Source: Mesotaenium endlicherianum (Eukaryota; Streptophyta; Zygnematophyceae; Zygnematales; Mesotaeniaceae). Taken from it: a DNA stretch of 64,000 nucleotides. The notes beneath the pieces were generated by a model, which worked only from the letters and a program-made list of their open reading frames with translations, did not search any database and was not told the DNA's origin. The stretch lies in the NCBI GenBank assembly GCA_009602735.1, contig WELA01013579.1, forward strand, positions 69,668 through 133,667. The letters are read 5' to 3'. A program made the translations under genes and the position numbers. Shown here one piece after another: positions 45,737 through 56,310 of the stretch; position 1 is the first letter of the stretch, and the number at the start of each line of letters is the position of its first letter.

Positions 45737-47395
45737 TTAGGAGGGAGGTGTCCCTGAGGCCCTATACTCAGGGGAGCCAGACCTCCTGCTGTCTTGGGGT
45801 CTTCTGAAGCCTGTCAGAGAGGGAGATTTCGTGTAAGGACCCCGCGGAGAACGCAGCAACTGGGTTGTTTCCTCCTGCACAGTCTGAAACTGGAGGGAGG
45901 CAGCCTTTTCCTGGGCAGCCCTCAAACTGACAGGTACGTATACCGGCATCCCAGAAGGATGTTGCATGACATGAGCCAAGGGTACATGCCCTCTCTGCGA
46001 GGGAGATGCTGGCAGGCCTCTGACTATCTCCCGAGCAGCCCTCCTTGTCTGACTGGGTCTCCTTGCCTGGAGATGGGGTCTGTTCTCTGGCAGTCCCCAG
46101 CCAAGTGATATCCTCCTCTTCAGCGAGTTGCTGCATGGCCAACCCCGTCTTCTCCCTTATAGGGGATGTGGCAGGCGTCAGGATCACGGCGGGGCTAGTG
46201 TCCTCCTCCTCGCCTTCCTCCTCGTCTTCCTCTGACTCCTCCTCCTCGCCGTCCCCGGGTTCCTCTGAGACTTCTGGGGTCTCTTCTGTCAGCTGCTCCA
46301 GCTCTTCCCGAGAAAAAGAATATCCTACTGACCTTCCCCTTTTGGGTGCTGGTGGGGGCTGCTGAGTTCGAACCGCATAGAGGTCCTTTTCCCCTGCTTA
46401 CTTGCCCATTTGGCATAAGCGTGCTTCCCTTTGGAGAATGACTCTCGGGCCCTGCTTCTGTCCCCCTGCATCTCTTGGCTCATGCAGTCTCTGACTCCAT
46501 CCAATCTTGGGTCCCAAGCCGCAATGTGAGGGGGCAATACTATGTTCTCCTTTAGGTCTGTCAGGAAATCCTCATCCGTCGCCCTGTCATTCTGCTGGTC
46601 CCTTATGTTGATGGTCATCCACCGCCAATCAGTGGGCTTTTGGAAGAAGGCAGGGTCTGTCCTTTTAAGAGTACAAGGGTACCAGTGCCCTGCAAAGTCT
46701 AGCTGACTGGTTTCCATGGCCAAGAATTCCCAGCTCCTCCTCTCCACCTCATTGTACATGGCCTTGAACCTGTTATGGTGTGTTGAGTCCTTGAAGCTGT
46801 CCGCGTCCATGGGGATCATCCTGATGACCCTATCTGCCCCCCAGATACCAGGAATCGAGACAGCTCCTGCTTCGTTCACCTGGGCCATTGCCTTGGCCTC
46901 TCCGATTGTATATCCTACCATCCTGGCGTAATCGTGGTAGAGGAGGAGCCCTGTGCTGACCTCTATATACTTGTCAAAGTTTTCGGATGTCTCCCCTTCC
47001 CTCTGGAGGATTTCCTTCTGCGACTCACTGCGACTTCTCTGGGCATACTTGAAGGCCTCCTCCAGTAGATCAAAGCCCTTGCCCAGCACTGTGTAGCGGT
47101 AGCTGCTGATTCTCCTCTGTTCTTCTTCTTCAGCCTGCTGCTTCCGCTTCTCCTCAGCTTGCCTCTCCTCCTCTGCTTTCTTGGCCTCCTCTGCAGCTTT
47201 TCTATCCAGTTCTTCCTGCCTCAGTCTGGCCTGTTCCTCCTCCTCCTTCTTCTTCTGTGCCTCCCACTGTTGTTGGAGTTGTTGTGATTTCCGAGCGGAG
47301 ATGGAGGATGATTTGATGTATCCACGGAATTGCAAGTATTCTGCATGTGCCTCTTCCGCCCTTCTCTTCCTCTTGAGTTCCGACTTTAGAGTCAT
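45737..47395 (-). CDS. A-2 extra ORF (ORF3), unknown function
   Basis: Downstream of the chromodomain and upstream of the 3' LTR. An ATG at 47393-47395 (MTLKSELKRKRRAEEAH) opens a frame of about 357 codons to 46325. The same strand continues protein-like to 45737, with acidic and Ser/Pro-rich text and VPVSLRAAQEKA. Residues 30-100 form a charged E/K/Q coiled coil. The middle has YRYTVLGKGFDLLEEAFKYA, FDKYIEVSTGLLLYHDYARM, DRVIRMIPMDADSFKD and DWRWMTINIRDQQND. No signal peptide, membrane span, zinc or DDE motif is visible, so it does not look like an envelope. The ATG follows a GAGCAG|G that could be a splice acceptor. Homologous to A-1 38721-40400. Family unknown; could be a captured host or accessory structural gene. 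Confidence 0.72.
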
Positions 47396-47719
47396 CCTGC
47401 TCAATCATAAACACAATGCAGTTAGTGAAGTCATGATATTTTGCTGCTACTGAGTGCCCTTGATGAAGAGGAGCACGATCGTGAGAGTTCCTAGTGTGGA
47501 GTACCTGGTGTGAGTGAATATAAGGGAAAATTGAGTTGGAGAGCGAGTGAGTGTGAGCGCAGGTTGAGTGTGTAATATGGTGATCAGGTAATACCACTCC
47601 CTCCAACTTAATTTCAAAGGTGGGCTGCCTGTCACAACTGTCACTAACTGTCACATCCCCCTCCAACTTATATGGAGACAGGACCTCCTGTCACCTTCCC
47701 ATGTCTACTGAAGGGACAG
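47396..47719 (-). promoter_or_regulatory. A-2 spacer with polypurine-like motifs
   Basis: On the minus strand: TATAAGTTGGAGGGGGATGTG near 47660-47680, GTGACAGTTAGTGACAG at 47640-47660, TTAAGTTGGAGGGAGTGG near 47593-47612, then pyrimidine-rich leader to the ORF3 start. The motifs copy the true polypurine tract next to the 3' LTR. Confidence 0.55.
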
Positions 47720-48160
47720 TTAGGGCGGTGCCCCAGCCGCCCGAAGGTGGAACCGTTTCAACGCCCCTTTGGCATTGGTCAGCTGGTCTTTCAATTCCCA
47801 AGTGTCCCCAGAGGCATCGTAACCCTTCCATCGGATGAGGTACTTCATGACATATTTAGACGATCGACGGACCGAGCGAGCGTCTAAAATCTCATCGACC
47901 TCATATTCCGCAGGGTCGCCGTCCCGGACAGCGGGGACCGGTCCCGGTTGGACCGGTAACCGACCTGTGAACAATGTATTACCTTTGATGTATGGTTCCA
48001 GGAAGGAGACATTAAAGACCGGGTGACCCTTGTATTCAGCTGACATGTTCAGTTTGTAAGCATTCTGACCGACACGACGTACCACCGAATATGGACCGAC
48101 CCAGACAGGGCCAAGCTTTTTCTTGACCACACCAGGGAGGTACAGGTGCTGAGAATGCAA
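47720..48160 (-). pseudogene. A-2 integrase C-terminal region and chromodomain
   Basis: KLGPVWVGPYSVVRRVGQNA, KGHPVFNVSFLEPYIKGN, then chromodomain EYEVDEILDARSVRRSSKY and YLIRWKGYDASGDTWELKD. Chromodomains of this type bind methylated histone tails and steer integration. Confidence 0.88.
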
Positions 48161-48289
48161 TTTGACTAAATCGCCCTTGGAAAATGTCAGCTCCCGACGG
48201 TGTTGATTAGCGTATTTTTGTTGGTTTTCTTGGGCTTTGTGCAGGTTGTGTTGGACTTCTGACAGGGTGTCAGCAAACTCCTGAGTTAA

Positions 48290-50335
48290 CTAGAGGGAGA
48301 CCGGGTTGTCAATCCCTATGAGGCAAGTTAAAGACTCCCCCAGTACATCTAAAAGAGACTTAGGGACTCTACCCAGGCTGAGTTCAAAAGGAGTCTTGCC
48401 CGTTGACGTGTGCACCGCAAACTGAATTTGCGGCAACAGGTCATCCCAATTATCTTGTTTTTGGTTAATACATGCTCTCAGCACCTCCTGCAGAACTCGG
48501 TTTGTTCTTTCAGTCTGCCCATCAGTCTGAGGGTGGTTTGCTGTGCTGAGCAGCTGTTTGACTCCCATTAACCCCATTAAAGCTCTCCAGAACTTAGAGG
48601 TGAATTTTGAGTTTCTGTCTGAGATGATATTAGAAGGGAGCCCATGTTGGCATACTACATGGTTGTAAAACTGTCTCGCTGTTTCGAGTGCAGTCACTTT
48701 GACAGTTGTGGGGATAAAAATGACCATTTTTGTCAGTTTATCCACGACTACCAGTATTGAATCATGCCCGTTGGCAGTTCTTGGTAGTGAGACCACCCAG
48801 TCCATGGATATAGTTTCCCAGCGTCCAGCTGGGATGGGCAGCGGTTGCAAGAGACCTCCGGGTGGTGTGTGCCGAGACTTATTTCTCTGACACTGGTCAC
48901 AGGACTTGACATATTTCAAGACCTCCCGGGGTAACCCCTCCCAATGATAATGTTTTGCCAGTTTGCCAACAGTTTTGGCCTGCCCCAAATGTCCACCCAG
49001 GAGACTGTCATGCGCTTGACTCAGTAAGAGAGACCTTATTTCCCAGTTATTAGGAATGACCAGCTTTAGCCTGCCTGAAGTGGTTTCGGTCACCCAGACT
49101 CCTCCCTTAAGCTTATACCCGAGTGCAGTAGCACGACACACACCACTAGTGGGGCTGGGCTCAAATGTTGGGTCAGAAAGGTAGGCTTTCCTAAGTTGTT
49201 CAAGGAAGGACTTTTTCACCTTTAGTGAAGTGAGTGCACACAGGACTTTATCTACAGCATGCTGACTAAAGTTCCTTTCTTGCAAGTCAGGTCTTCTAGA
49301 GAGTGCATCAGCAGGATTCAACTTCCCTGGTTTGTAGTCGATCTGGACTTGGAACTGCTCCAGCATCTGGCTCCAGCGGTTCTCCCTCTTCGACAACTTG
49401 GACTTCTTCTGAAAGTGAGTCAGAGCTAGATAATCTGTAATCACCTTAAAAGCTTTACCATGTAAGTATGCTCTCCACTGTTTGAGTACATGAATGATAG
49501 CTAGCAGCTCTTTATCATGCACTGAGTAATTAATCTCCGCTGGATTAAATTTCATAGACTCGTACAACACAGGATGCCACTCCTGCCGTACCTTACCATC
49601 CTTTGTGGTTTTGTCAGCAGGCTGCAACAAAATAGCACCCATGGCAAAGTCAGAGGCATCAGTAACCACCTGCACCGGTTTGCTGGGGTCATACACGGCT
49701 AGCACTGGGGCAGAACAAAGGGCATTTTTAAGGGTCTGGAAGGCAGCCTGCTGATCTTCACCCCAAACATACCCTATGTCTTTCTTAGTAAGGTCAGTCA
49801 GTTTACTGGCCTCTGTGGAATAATTCTCAATAAATCTCCTATAGTAGTTAGCCAACCCGAGGAAGGATCTAACTTCAGAGACAGACTGTGGTACTGGCCA
49901 GTCCCTTATGGTCTGGACTTTCTTAGGATCCACACTGATGCCCTCTTTACTGACAACGTGGCCTAAGAATTCAATACTTTCCTTAAAGAAATCACACTTG
50001 CTCATTTTAGCATATAAGTGATTTGTTCTCAGAGTGTCCAGGACTGTCTTTAAGTGTTCAGCGTGCTGAGCTTCATCTTTAGAGAAAATTAAAATATCAT
50101 CCAGGAAAACTTGCACAAACTTATCCAAATAGGGTGTGAAAATGTCATTCACAGCACCCATGAAGGTGGTAGGAGCATTAGTCAGTCCAAATGGCATCAC
50201 ATTGAACTCAGAGTGTCCATAACGTGTACGGAAGGCAATCTTGTGTTCATCCCCCTCAGCAATTCTGATTTGATGATAACCACTCTTGAGATCTATCTTA
50301 CTGAACACCTTGGCACCACACAGGGTATCAAGCAA
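48290..50335 (-). pseudogene. A-2 RT, RNase H and integrase
   Basis: An open stretch of about 680 codons. [53 protein letters not shown]. RNase [34 protein letters not shown]. Zinc: [36 protein letters not shown]. Integrase core: [57 protein letters not shown] (the DDE triad is visible). The element is broken elsewhere. Confidence 0.92.
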
Positions 50336-50382
50336 GTCCTCGATCCTGGGTAAAGCATACTTGTTCTATACTGTAATTCTGT

Positions 50383-51183
50383 TCAGGGCTCTGTAATCCG
50401 CATATTGCCATCCTTTTTCTTAAGAAATAGGATGGGTGCGCCGTAAGGTGATTTACTGGGAGAAATATAACCATTTTCCTCAAGCTCTGCAATCAGTGTT
50501 TTCAACTCCTCGCTCTCCACATAAGACAAGCCATACGTGCGTTGCCAAGGTGGCTGACTCCCAGGTAATAAATCAATCCTATGATCTACTTCCCTCTTAG
50601 GGGGTAGTCCTGGAGGCATCTTAAGAGCACTGGTGGGTGCCAAGTCAATCTGCCCATCACTGGCTCCTCTCACTTTAACTGTACCTCTGCTCCAACACAC
50701 TTCAGCTTGATGTCTAATAAGCCAGGACCTGCCTAGCACGAGATCATAAAAGCCGGTGTTGAGTACCTCAAATGTAAGCGATTCAGTTAGAACTGCAATG
50801 CCAGTACCTAACTGGACCTCAATAGGCTTGGTTATAACTCCTCCCGGGATACTTGAGGCATCTCCAAGGAATATTTTTCTATTCCCTTGGGTGACAGTAG
50901 GCAGCCTTAGCCGCTTAACTAAGTCCTTGTGGATAAAAGTATGTGACGCCCCTCCGTCAACAAATGCCCTCACCTTCCTACCTGCAATCATGCAATGCAG
51001 TAGGATAGGGGGGACTGTCTTTTCCTGACTTTCGCATTGTTCTCCTGACGTAGCAAAGAAATGTTGGACATCAGGTGGAACAAGAGCATCCAGAGTGTGC
51101 ACTCTCTGGACGTCTATATTACTGATGGTCTCCTTTATCTGTTTGTCAGGCATGCATAGTGAATCCAGTTCAGCAGGACCCAT
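50383..51183 (-). pseudogene. A-2 protease and RT entry
   Basis: Protease RKVRAFVDGGASHTFIHKDL (DGGA in place of the usual DSGA/DTGA), GFYDLVLGRSWLIRHQAEVC, then [19 protein letters not shown] and [18 protein letters not shown]. Confidence 0.87.
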
Positions 51184-51251
51184 AATACCTGCTACGAGGG
51201 CAGCTAGTGACGACTCACTATCTCTAGCATCCTCACAGTCAGTAGACTGGA

Positions 51252-52761
51252 TTACTGACTGTTGCTGTCTTTTAAAGGCTGGTCTTTTCTCTCGACCTTA
51301 GGCAGGTGCTTGACCGGACACTGTTCTCTGTAGTGGCCTTTCTGCTGACAATGGTAGCAAGTAGATTTTGCTGAGGCTGGTCTCGGCTTAGTCCTACCAC
51401 CACCCCTTCCATAGCCACCTCGAGAGGGACCACCTCTACCTCTAGACTGAATAGCATTGTACTCATACTCATATTCATCACCCTGATTATCCTCAGCCTG
51501 GTCTCCTTCAATTGCATTGTAGGAACCGTGGGGCTTTTTGACAATCTTAGACACCAAAGCGTTACTCTGGCGCTTGTGATTGAACTGCTGCTGATCCCAG
51601 GCGTCAGCACCCTGGATCAAGTCCGCCAAATTCTCATACTTTTTCTCAGAGAAATGACCAGAGACTTCGGATTTCAAGCCATACTTGAAGTATGCTATCC
51701 TATACCGTTCTGGCAAGTCTGGCTGTTTCATCATGTTCTCCTAGAACTTTTGAGCAAACTCAGCAACTGAAGTGGTCTGCTTCAGTGTCAGGGAGATCAT
51801 CGCAAAGATAGCTTTCTCNNNNNNNNNNCATCGCAAAGATAGCTTTCTCCTGCTGGTTGATGACATCAAACTTCTCATGCAACTTCTCGACAAACTTTCC
51901 CCACGTAGGGTCACCGAGTTGCCGAGCCTTACGCTCTCCATTCCAGTAAAGCCACCAGTCTGCGGCACTGCCTTTCAGTAGCGCATCGGTGTGCCTGACC
52001 TTCTCGTAATCTTGCAGTTTCGAGTAGTTCTCCAGCCACTGCTCAACATCCGCGAGAAACTTGATCAGGAAATATTTTCTGTTTCCCTCAGGATCATAGT
52101 CTTGGGGAGGTTTCGGCTTGGGCTTACTAGGCCCTCGGCCACCACCACTAGTAGTTTGAGATCCCAGTTGGTCTCTGTCCCGCAGTAGGGACATTATGAT
52201 TCTTTTGTCCTCCTGTTGGGACTGATACATGGTCGCCATTTGCGACTGCATCTGAACGAACAATGCTCCCAAGTCTACATTTTGGGGTGGTAGATTAGCA
52301 AATGCAGCAGCAGCATTGGCATCTACTCGCTGAGTAGTGTCCTCAACAGTCCCTCTCGCTCCTGCAGCAGCAATTCCTGCCGCATTCAGCCGGTCACGTG
52401 TTTGACCTAGGGGTACATTGAGTTGTACAGCAGGAAGTGGGTTCAAAACATTGGCCCTTGATGCCATCAGTTCCTCGACAGTGCGCTCGTCAGCTGGCTG
52501 TCTTTCCCTCCTTTCTGTATCTTCAGCGGCCTTTGCTAGTTGTTCAGCTTCTAGCCTGGCTCTCTCCTCCTCAGCTTGCTGAGCTGCGACTGCGGCAATA
52601 GCAGCTGCCTCATCTGCAGCCTCCCTAGCTGCAGTATCTGCTACTGCTTCAAAATAGGTACGGGTTCCCGCTACATGGCTTTCCGCCTGGTTTTTGACAT
52701 TCTCGTTATCCTGGTTCTCCATGTCTCGGGAGTTGCTAGTTTGAGACCTTGTCCTTACCAT
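51252..52761 (-). pseudogene. A-2 gag
   Basis: It begins MVRTRSQTSNSRDMENQDNE (52761). An Ala/Glu-rich coiled coil follows, then VDLGALFVQMQSQMATMYQS and the retrotrans_gag core (FLADVEQWLENYSKLQDYEK, LLKGSAADWWLYWNGERKA). A basic linker, an RGG-rich stretch (GRGGPSRGGYGRGGGR) and a CCHC knuckle (CYHCQQKGHYREQC) end it near 51330. A 10-N gap lies inside (51819-51828). Broken. Confidence 0.9.
51819..51828. other. Assembly gap (10 N) with duplicated flanks
   Basis: The same 21 bases (CATCGCAAAGATAGCTTTCTC) occur on both sides, at 51798-51818 and 51829-51849. This looks like two overlapping contig ends that were not merged. Confidence 0.93.
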
Positions 52762-52783
52762 ACAAAGAAGACTGTGATAACTG

Positions 52784-52795
52784 CTCCGATACCAC
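52784..52795 (-). other. A-2 primer-binding site
   Basis: Read on the minus strand: TGGTATCGGAGC, one base inside the 5' LTR. Confidence 0.82.
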
Positions 52796-52796
52796 T

Positions 52797-53515
52797 GAAA
52801 TGAATCGACTTACCAAATAGGCGATTAACAATTAATAAAGATCTTTATATCAGCAAGTAACCTTTATGGTATTTTCCGTTACCTGATTAAACGGCAAAGG
52901 ACAACACACTAGCAGTGAATAATACTCGTAAGTCAAATGCGAGTAAACTAGCATCAATAATGCAATCAGTAAACTCATACATAAGCAAGGTTAGAAGACA
53001 GTGCGTATCAATGGCTTCTCGCCTTGGATTCAGATCTCTCTCAGTAAGCTGTACAAGAGAGTTGGCCTCGTTTTCGAATGCCGAACTCGAGAGCAATGCC
53101 TAGCATATGTACATGGAATGAGTTTACTGTTCAATGGTCAGTGCGATGGCACGGCCTACTCGGGAGTTAACCACGTTGGTAGGACCTCGGTTAACCAAAT
53201 CCACCGCCATCTTCCATCATCCCGAATCGCCATCCATCGTAGGGATGTCATCTGGCCATTCATCTAGCATACCACACTTAGATGCATACCGAGGCAGTTC
53301 GCTGCTACCGAGTACGGAAGTCAGCTGGCTGTCAAAGAATGTGTCAGCAAGCTGACTTAAGGTGACACCAGCCTGCTACTTCCGGTCGAGTCATTAAACT
53401 GATATTAAATGTAAAATCCAGCAGACTGATGATTAACTAGAGTTCAGCAAGCTGAACTTATTTAACTATATTATTTAAATGAATATTATGTCAACCAATA
53501 TACTGATTCATTACA
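52797..53515 (-). repeat. A-2 5' LTR
   Basis: 719 bp. On the minus strand it runs TGTAATGAATCAGTATATTGG...GATTCATTTCA. It contains the GTCAGCTTGCTGAC hairpin and GTCAGCTGGCTGTC repeats common to all family A LTRs. Confidence 0.9.
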
Positions 53516-53668
53516 GTGCAACTCTCACAAGCACAAATTCTATTCATTTTCATTTTTGCTTTCACAAGGATTGTGCAGTTTCTCGAAGTTATTGTTATTT
53601 CTTTTTGCTAATATTAAATTATCCTTGAATACCGAACAAAGATCCTCGTGGAAAGCAGAATTGTTACA
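53516..53668 (+). mobile_element. Family G LTR end piece
   Basis: 153 bp, TGCAACTCTCACAAGCAC-type sequence to AATTGTTACA, a second, slightly different copy of 44907-45059, again followed by GCCGAGTACATC of G-2. Confidence 0.88.
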
Positions 53669-54725
53669 GCCGAGTACATCACCAACTGTGAAACTTGTCA
53701 GAGGAATAAACCGGGCAATGCGTTGCCAACTAGGAAGCTGCTACCATTGGAACTTGCAGATGGCCCGTGGGAAAGCATTAGTCTCGACTTTGTTGTGGCA
53801 TTGCCTCCCACTGAAATGGGTCACAATGGGTTGTTAACAATTGTGGATCGTTTCACCAAGATGGCACACTTCGTGCCTACAAAAACCATCATTTGATGCA
53901 AAAGAGACCGCTCGTCTCTTCGTTGATCATGTGTTCAAGTTACATTGCATGCCAAAAGAGATCATGAGTGGTCGTCATAGTAAATTTACGAGCCACTTTT
54001 GGCAGGAAGTGTGCACGTCTTTTGGCACGAAACTTCAGATGTTGACCAGCTTCCATCCTAATATTGATAGCCAAACAGAACGTATGAATCGCGTTCTCAG
54101 CAATTCCTGAGGCATTTTGTGAATCCTAGCCAAGACAATTGGGATACCCTCCTCTCAATTGCAAAATTTGCCGTAATAATGCTTATCAGGAAAGTGTTAA
54201 GGAAACTATGTTTTATCTTAATTATAAGAGAAACCCGCACAATCCGCTGACACAAGTGGTTCATGGTCAAATGGGGGAGTCAACCATGAGAGTACCAAGC
54301 GCGCGCCAATTAATCCGTTCTCTTTAAGGGGTGCACAAACTGGCAAAGTTAGCCTAAGTCGTTGCCCGAGATCGGCAGATAAAATTTGCTGATATGCGCA
54401 GGAAAGAGTTGAATTTTGAGGTTGGCAATAAAGTACTTCGCATTTGCAACTCAAGCACCCATTAAAGCGCAAGCTTCCGCCTTGCTGGATAGGCCTTCTT
54501 GTCGTTAATGCAAAGGTTGGTCCTGTTGTAGACCGATCGGACGTTCCTAACTCTATAGGGCGTACGCATCCTGTGTTCCATGTTAGTTTATTATGACGGC
54601 CGTTATCAGGACAAGCACCGACATTGGAACTTGAACAAGATGACATAGCCTAGGTTGTAGAGGAAGTCGTCGGATATCACTACACTCGTCATAAGCCTCT
54701 TAGAGTGGAACTTTTGATTAAATAG
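53669..54725 (+). pseudogene. G-2 integrase core and C-terminal region
   Basis: CETCQRNKPGNALPTRKLLP, ISLDFVVALPPTEMGHNGLL, IVDRFTKMAHFVPTKTI, HFWQEVCTSFGTKLQMLTSF, QTERMNRVL, then FYLNYKRNPHNPLTQVVHGQ and VVEEVVGYHYTRHKP-like tail. Heavily broken. Confidence 0.82.
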
Positions 54726-55052
54726 CTCGATCACAATTCCAGTTAGAATTCGTATAAATCGCAAGACGAAATCCTACAAAATTTAAGTCACGTGGTTCAA
54801 CAATATTGGTTACGATGGGCTAAAGCTGAACAGCTCTGTGCTAAAACAAACAGCGTGCTGCCTAGCAATTCGTAAGCCAACAAACAAACACAAAAGAGTG
54901 GTGGTCGAATAATCGATCTTTTCTATCCCTATTTCAATATATTCGTCCGTTTGCCCGAAATTGCATTTTACGCTCGCAAAGCAAGTATTGACACCGACTA
55001 CATAAAAGACGTATGCTTAACAAGGATGATAAAGTTTTTAAGGGGGGAGACG
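54726..55052 (+). other. G-2 spacer and polypurine tract
   Basis: No gene. The stretch before the LTR, TTTTTAAGGGGGGAGACG (55035-55052), is the polypurine tract. Confidence 0.65.
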
Positions 55053-56030
55053 TGTAACAATCTAAAAATTTAGGCATATTTAGGACTTTTTTAAATTACC
55101 TTAAATACGTAATACTTTTTATTTGTAGAAGATTGCATGTTTGTTGAACAATCGGCACACACGTGTGCCGACTAATTCCGGGTTGATTGGCAAAACAACC
55201 AACTGCTATTGCAAAAAGACTCGTTAAATTATCTCTATTACTTTGCAAAAGTATAACTTACTTAATCATAAAATTAGCCTGATGAATTGTAAAGGAATGA
55301 ACTTGAATAGTTACAAATTGATAATTTTGTTTTGAAATTCATTATACTGAATAATAATTGTCATTTTCCCGATTCACGATGATCGTTAATCCGAAAGAAT
55401 ACACCAATAGTGGCCTAAGGGAGCCACAGGTCAGAATCAAACCCGCAACTTTACGGTTAAGGTAGCGCGATTTTGCGACAGTCGTTTAACCAAACGAAAA
55501 CCAAATGTGCAAATTTACTTTGCATCCATGAGGATTCGTACTCTTGACCCTGCATTTGATTCGTTCACACTCGACCAATTGGCAAAGTAGCTATTTATAA
55601 CAATTGGCTCATATCAGATGAATCTGTACGCGACCGCGCAAGCAGTTGCGGCTGTTCAAAAGTCGCATGATCGCGAAAACGCCCGTTTGGCGTTGAACGA
55701 TTTTTTGAAAATCGTCGCGTAACCTCCAAACGGCCAAACGGCTCGTTTCAAGTATTCGGCCGAACGGATTACGCCCGTTCGCTTGTTTTTGTTGGACATG
55801 AGCCAGTGCCCTAGCATGTCACTTGAAGCACTCCAGTGACTCATGTTGTGCAAGTATATATACTTGCAAGAGTCATTGTGAGTGCAACTCTTAGAAGCAC
55901 GCATTCTACGAGTTTCTTTCTTCTCCTCAATATTCTCAAGAATTAGAAATTATGCAAATTGTCAGTATTTTCTTTCCATTAATTTTGTTGAGTACCGAGC
56001 AAAGATTCTTGAGAAAAGCAGATTGTTACA
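55053..56030 (+). repeat. G-2 3' LTR
   Basis: 978 bp, TGTAACAATCTAAAAATTT...GCAGATTGTTACA. It shares with 44080-45059 the ACACACGTGTGCC block, two antisense tRNA-like modules (about 55419-55480 and 55530-55592) and the palindromic TATA box (55850-55867). Confidence 0.87.
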
Positions 56031-56310
56031 ATGGCCCTTGGGAATTTTCCACTAGGTCGCGCTAGGGGTCGGTAGGTGGCGTCTACTGAAACGCAATTAT
56101 CTCCTTTCATTACTATCCAAAGGACGAGAAACTAGTCGCGTTCGGAGGGTGACCCAATGCACTACACTATTATGATCTACAAATTTAGAAAAGCTCAACA
56201 TATGGATACACAAAGTCCAAAACAAAAGGGTGGTCCTAAGTTGACCCTTCACACACTTGTAGTTCAATATTTTGTATCAACCTCAATTTAATAAATCACG
56301 AGTGTTCTTA
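56031..56310 (-). mobile_element. Family H LTR fragment
   Basis: The minus strand shares GTGATTTATT...TTGAGGTTG and the CTAGGTCGCGC/GGTCGGTAGGTGGCG region with the H LTR 24341-25477. It abuts the G-2 LTR. Confidence 0.55.

Larger units (their letters stand above)
45072..53515 (-). mobile_element. A-2: Ty3/gypsy chromovirus with extra ORF
   Basis: Minus-strand element, best-preserved member of family A: 5' LTR 52797-53515, PBS, gag 52761-51252, protease/RT entry 51183-50383, RT to integrase 50335-48290, chromodomain 48160-47720, spacer with purine motifs, extra ORF 47395-45737, polypurine tract 45652-45663 and 3' LTR 45072-45651 (lacking one end). LTRs differ by about 4% by eye. Broken, about five breaks. 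Confidence 0.92.
43415..56030 (+). mobile_element. G-2: Ty3/gypsy element, 3' part, heavily nested
   Basis: A plus-strand relative of G-1. Pieces: RNase H and integrase zinc region 43415-44079, then (after a solo G LTR, a short flank and A-2) integrase core and C-terminal region 53669-54725, spacer, polypurine tract AAGGGGGGAGACG ending 55052, and 3' LTR 55053-56030. Its 5' part is not in the window. Heavily broken. Confidence 0.85.

Noticed and set aside
46325-47395. Envelope gene (retrovirus-like) for the extra ORF.
   Set aside because: No signal peptide, membrane span, cysteine pattern or cleavage site is visible; the protein is charged and coiled-coil.
54218-54646. 142-codon minus-strand frame.
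   Set aside because: Opposite strand of G-2 integrase C-terminal sequence; no homology of its own.
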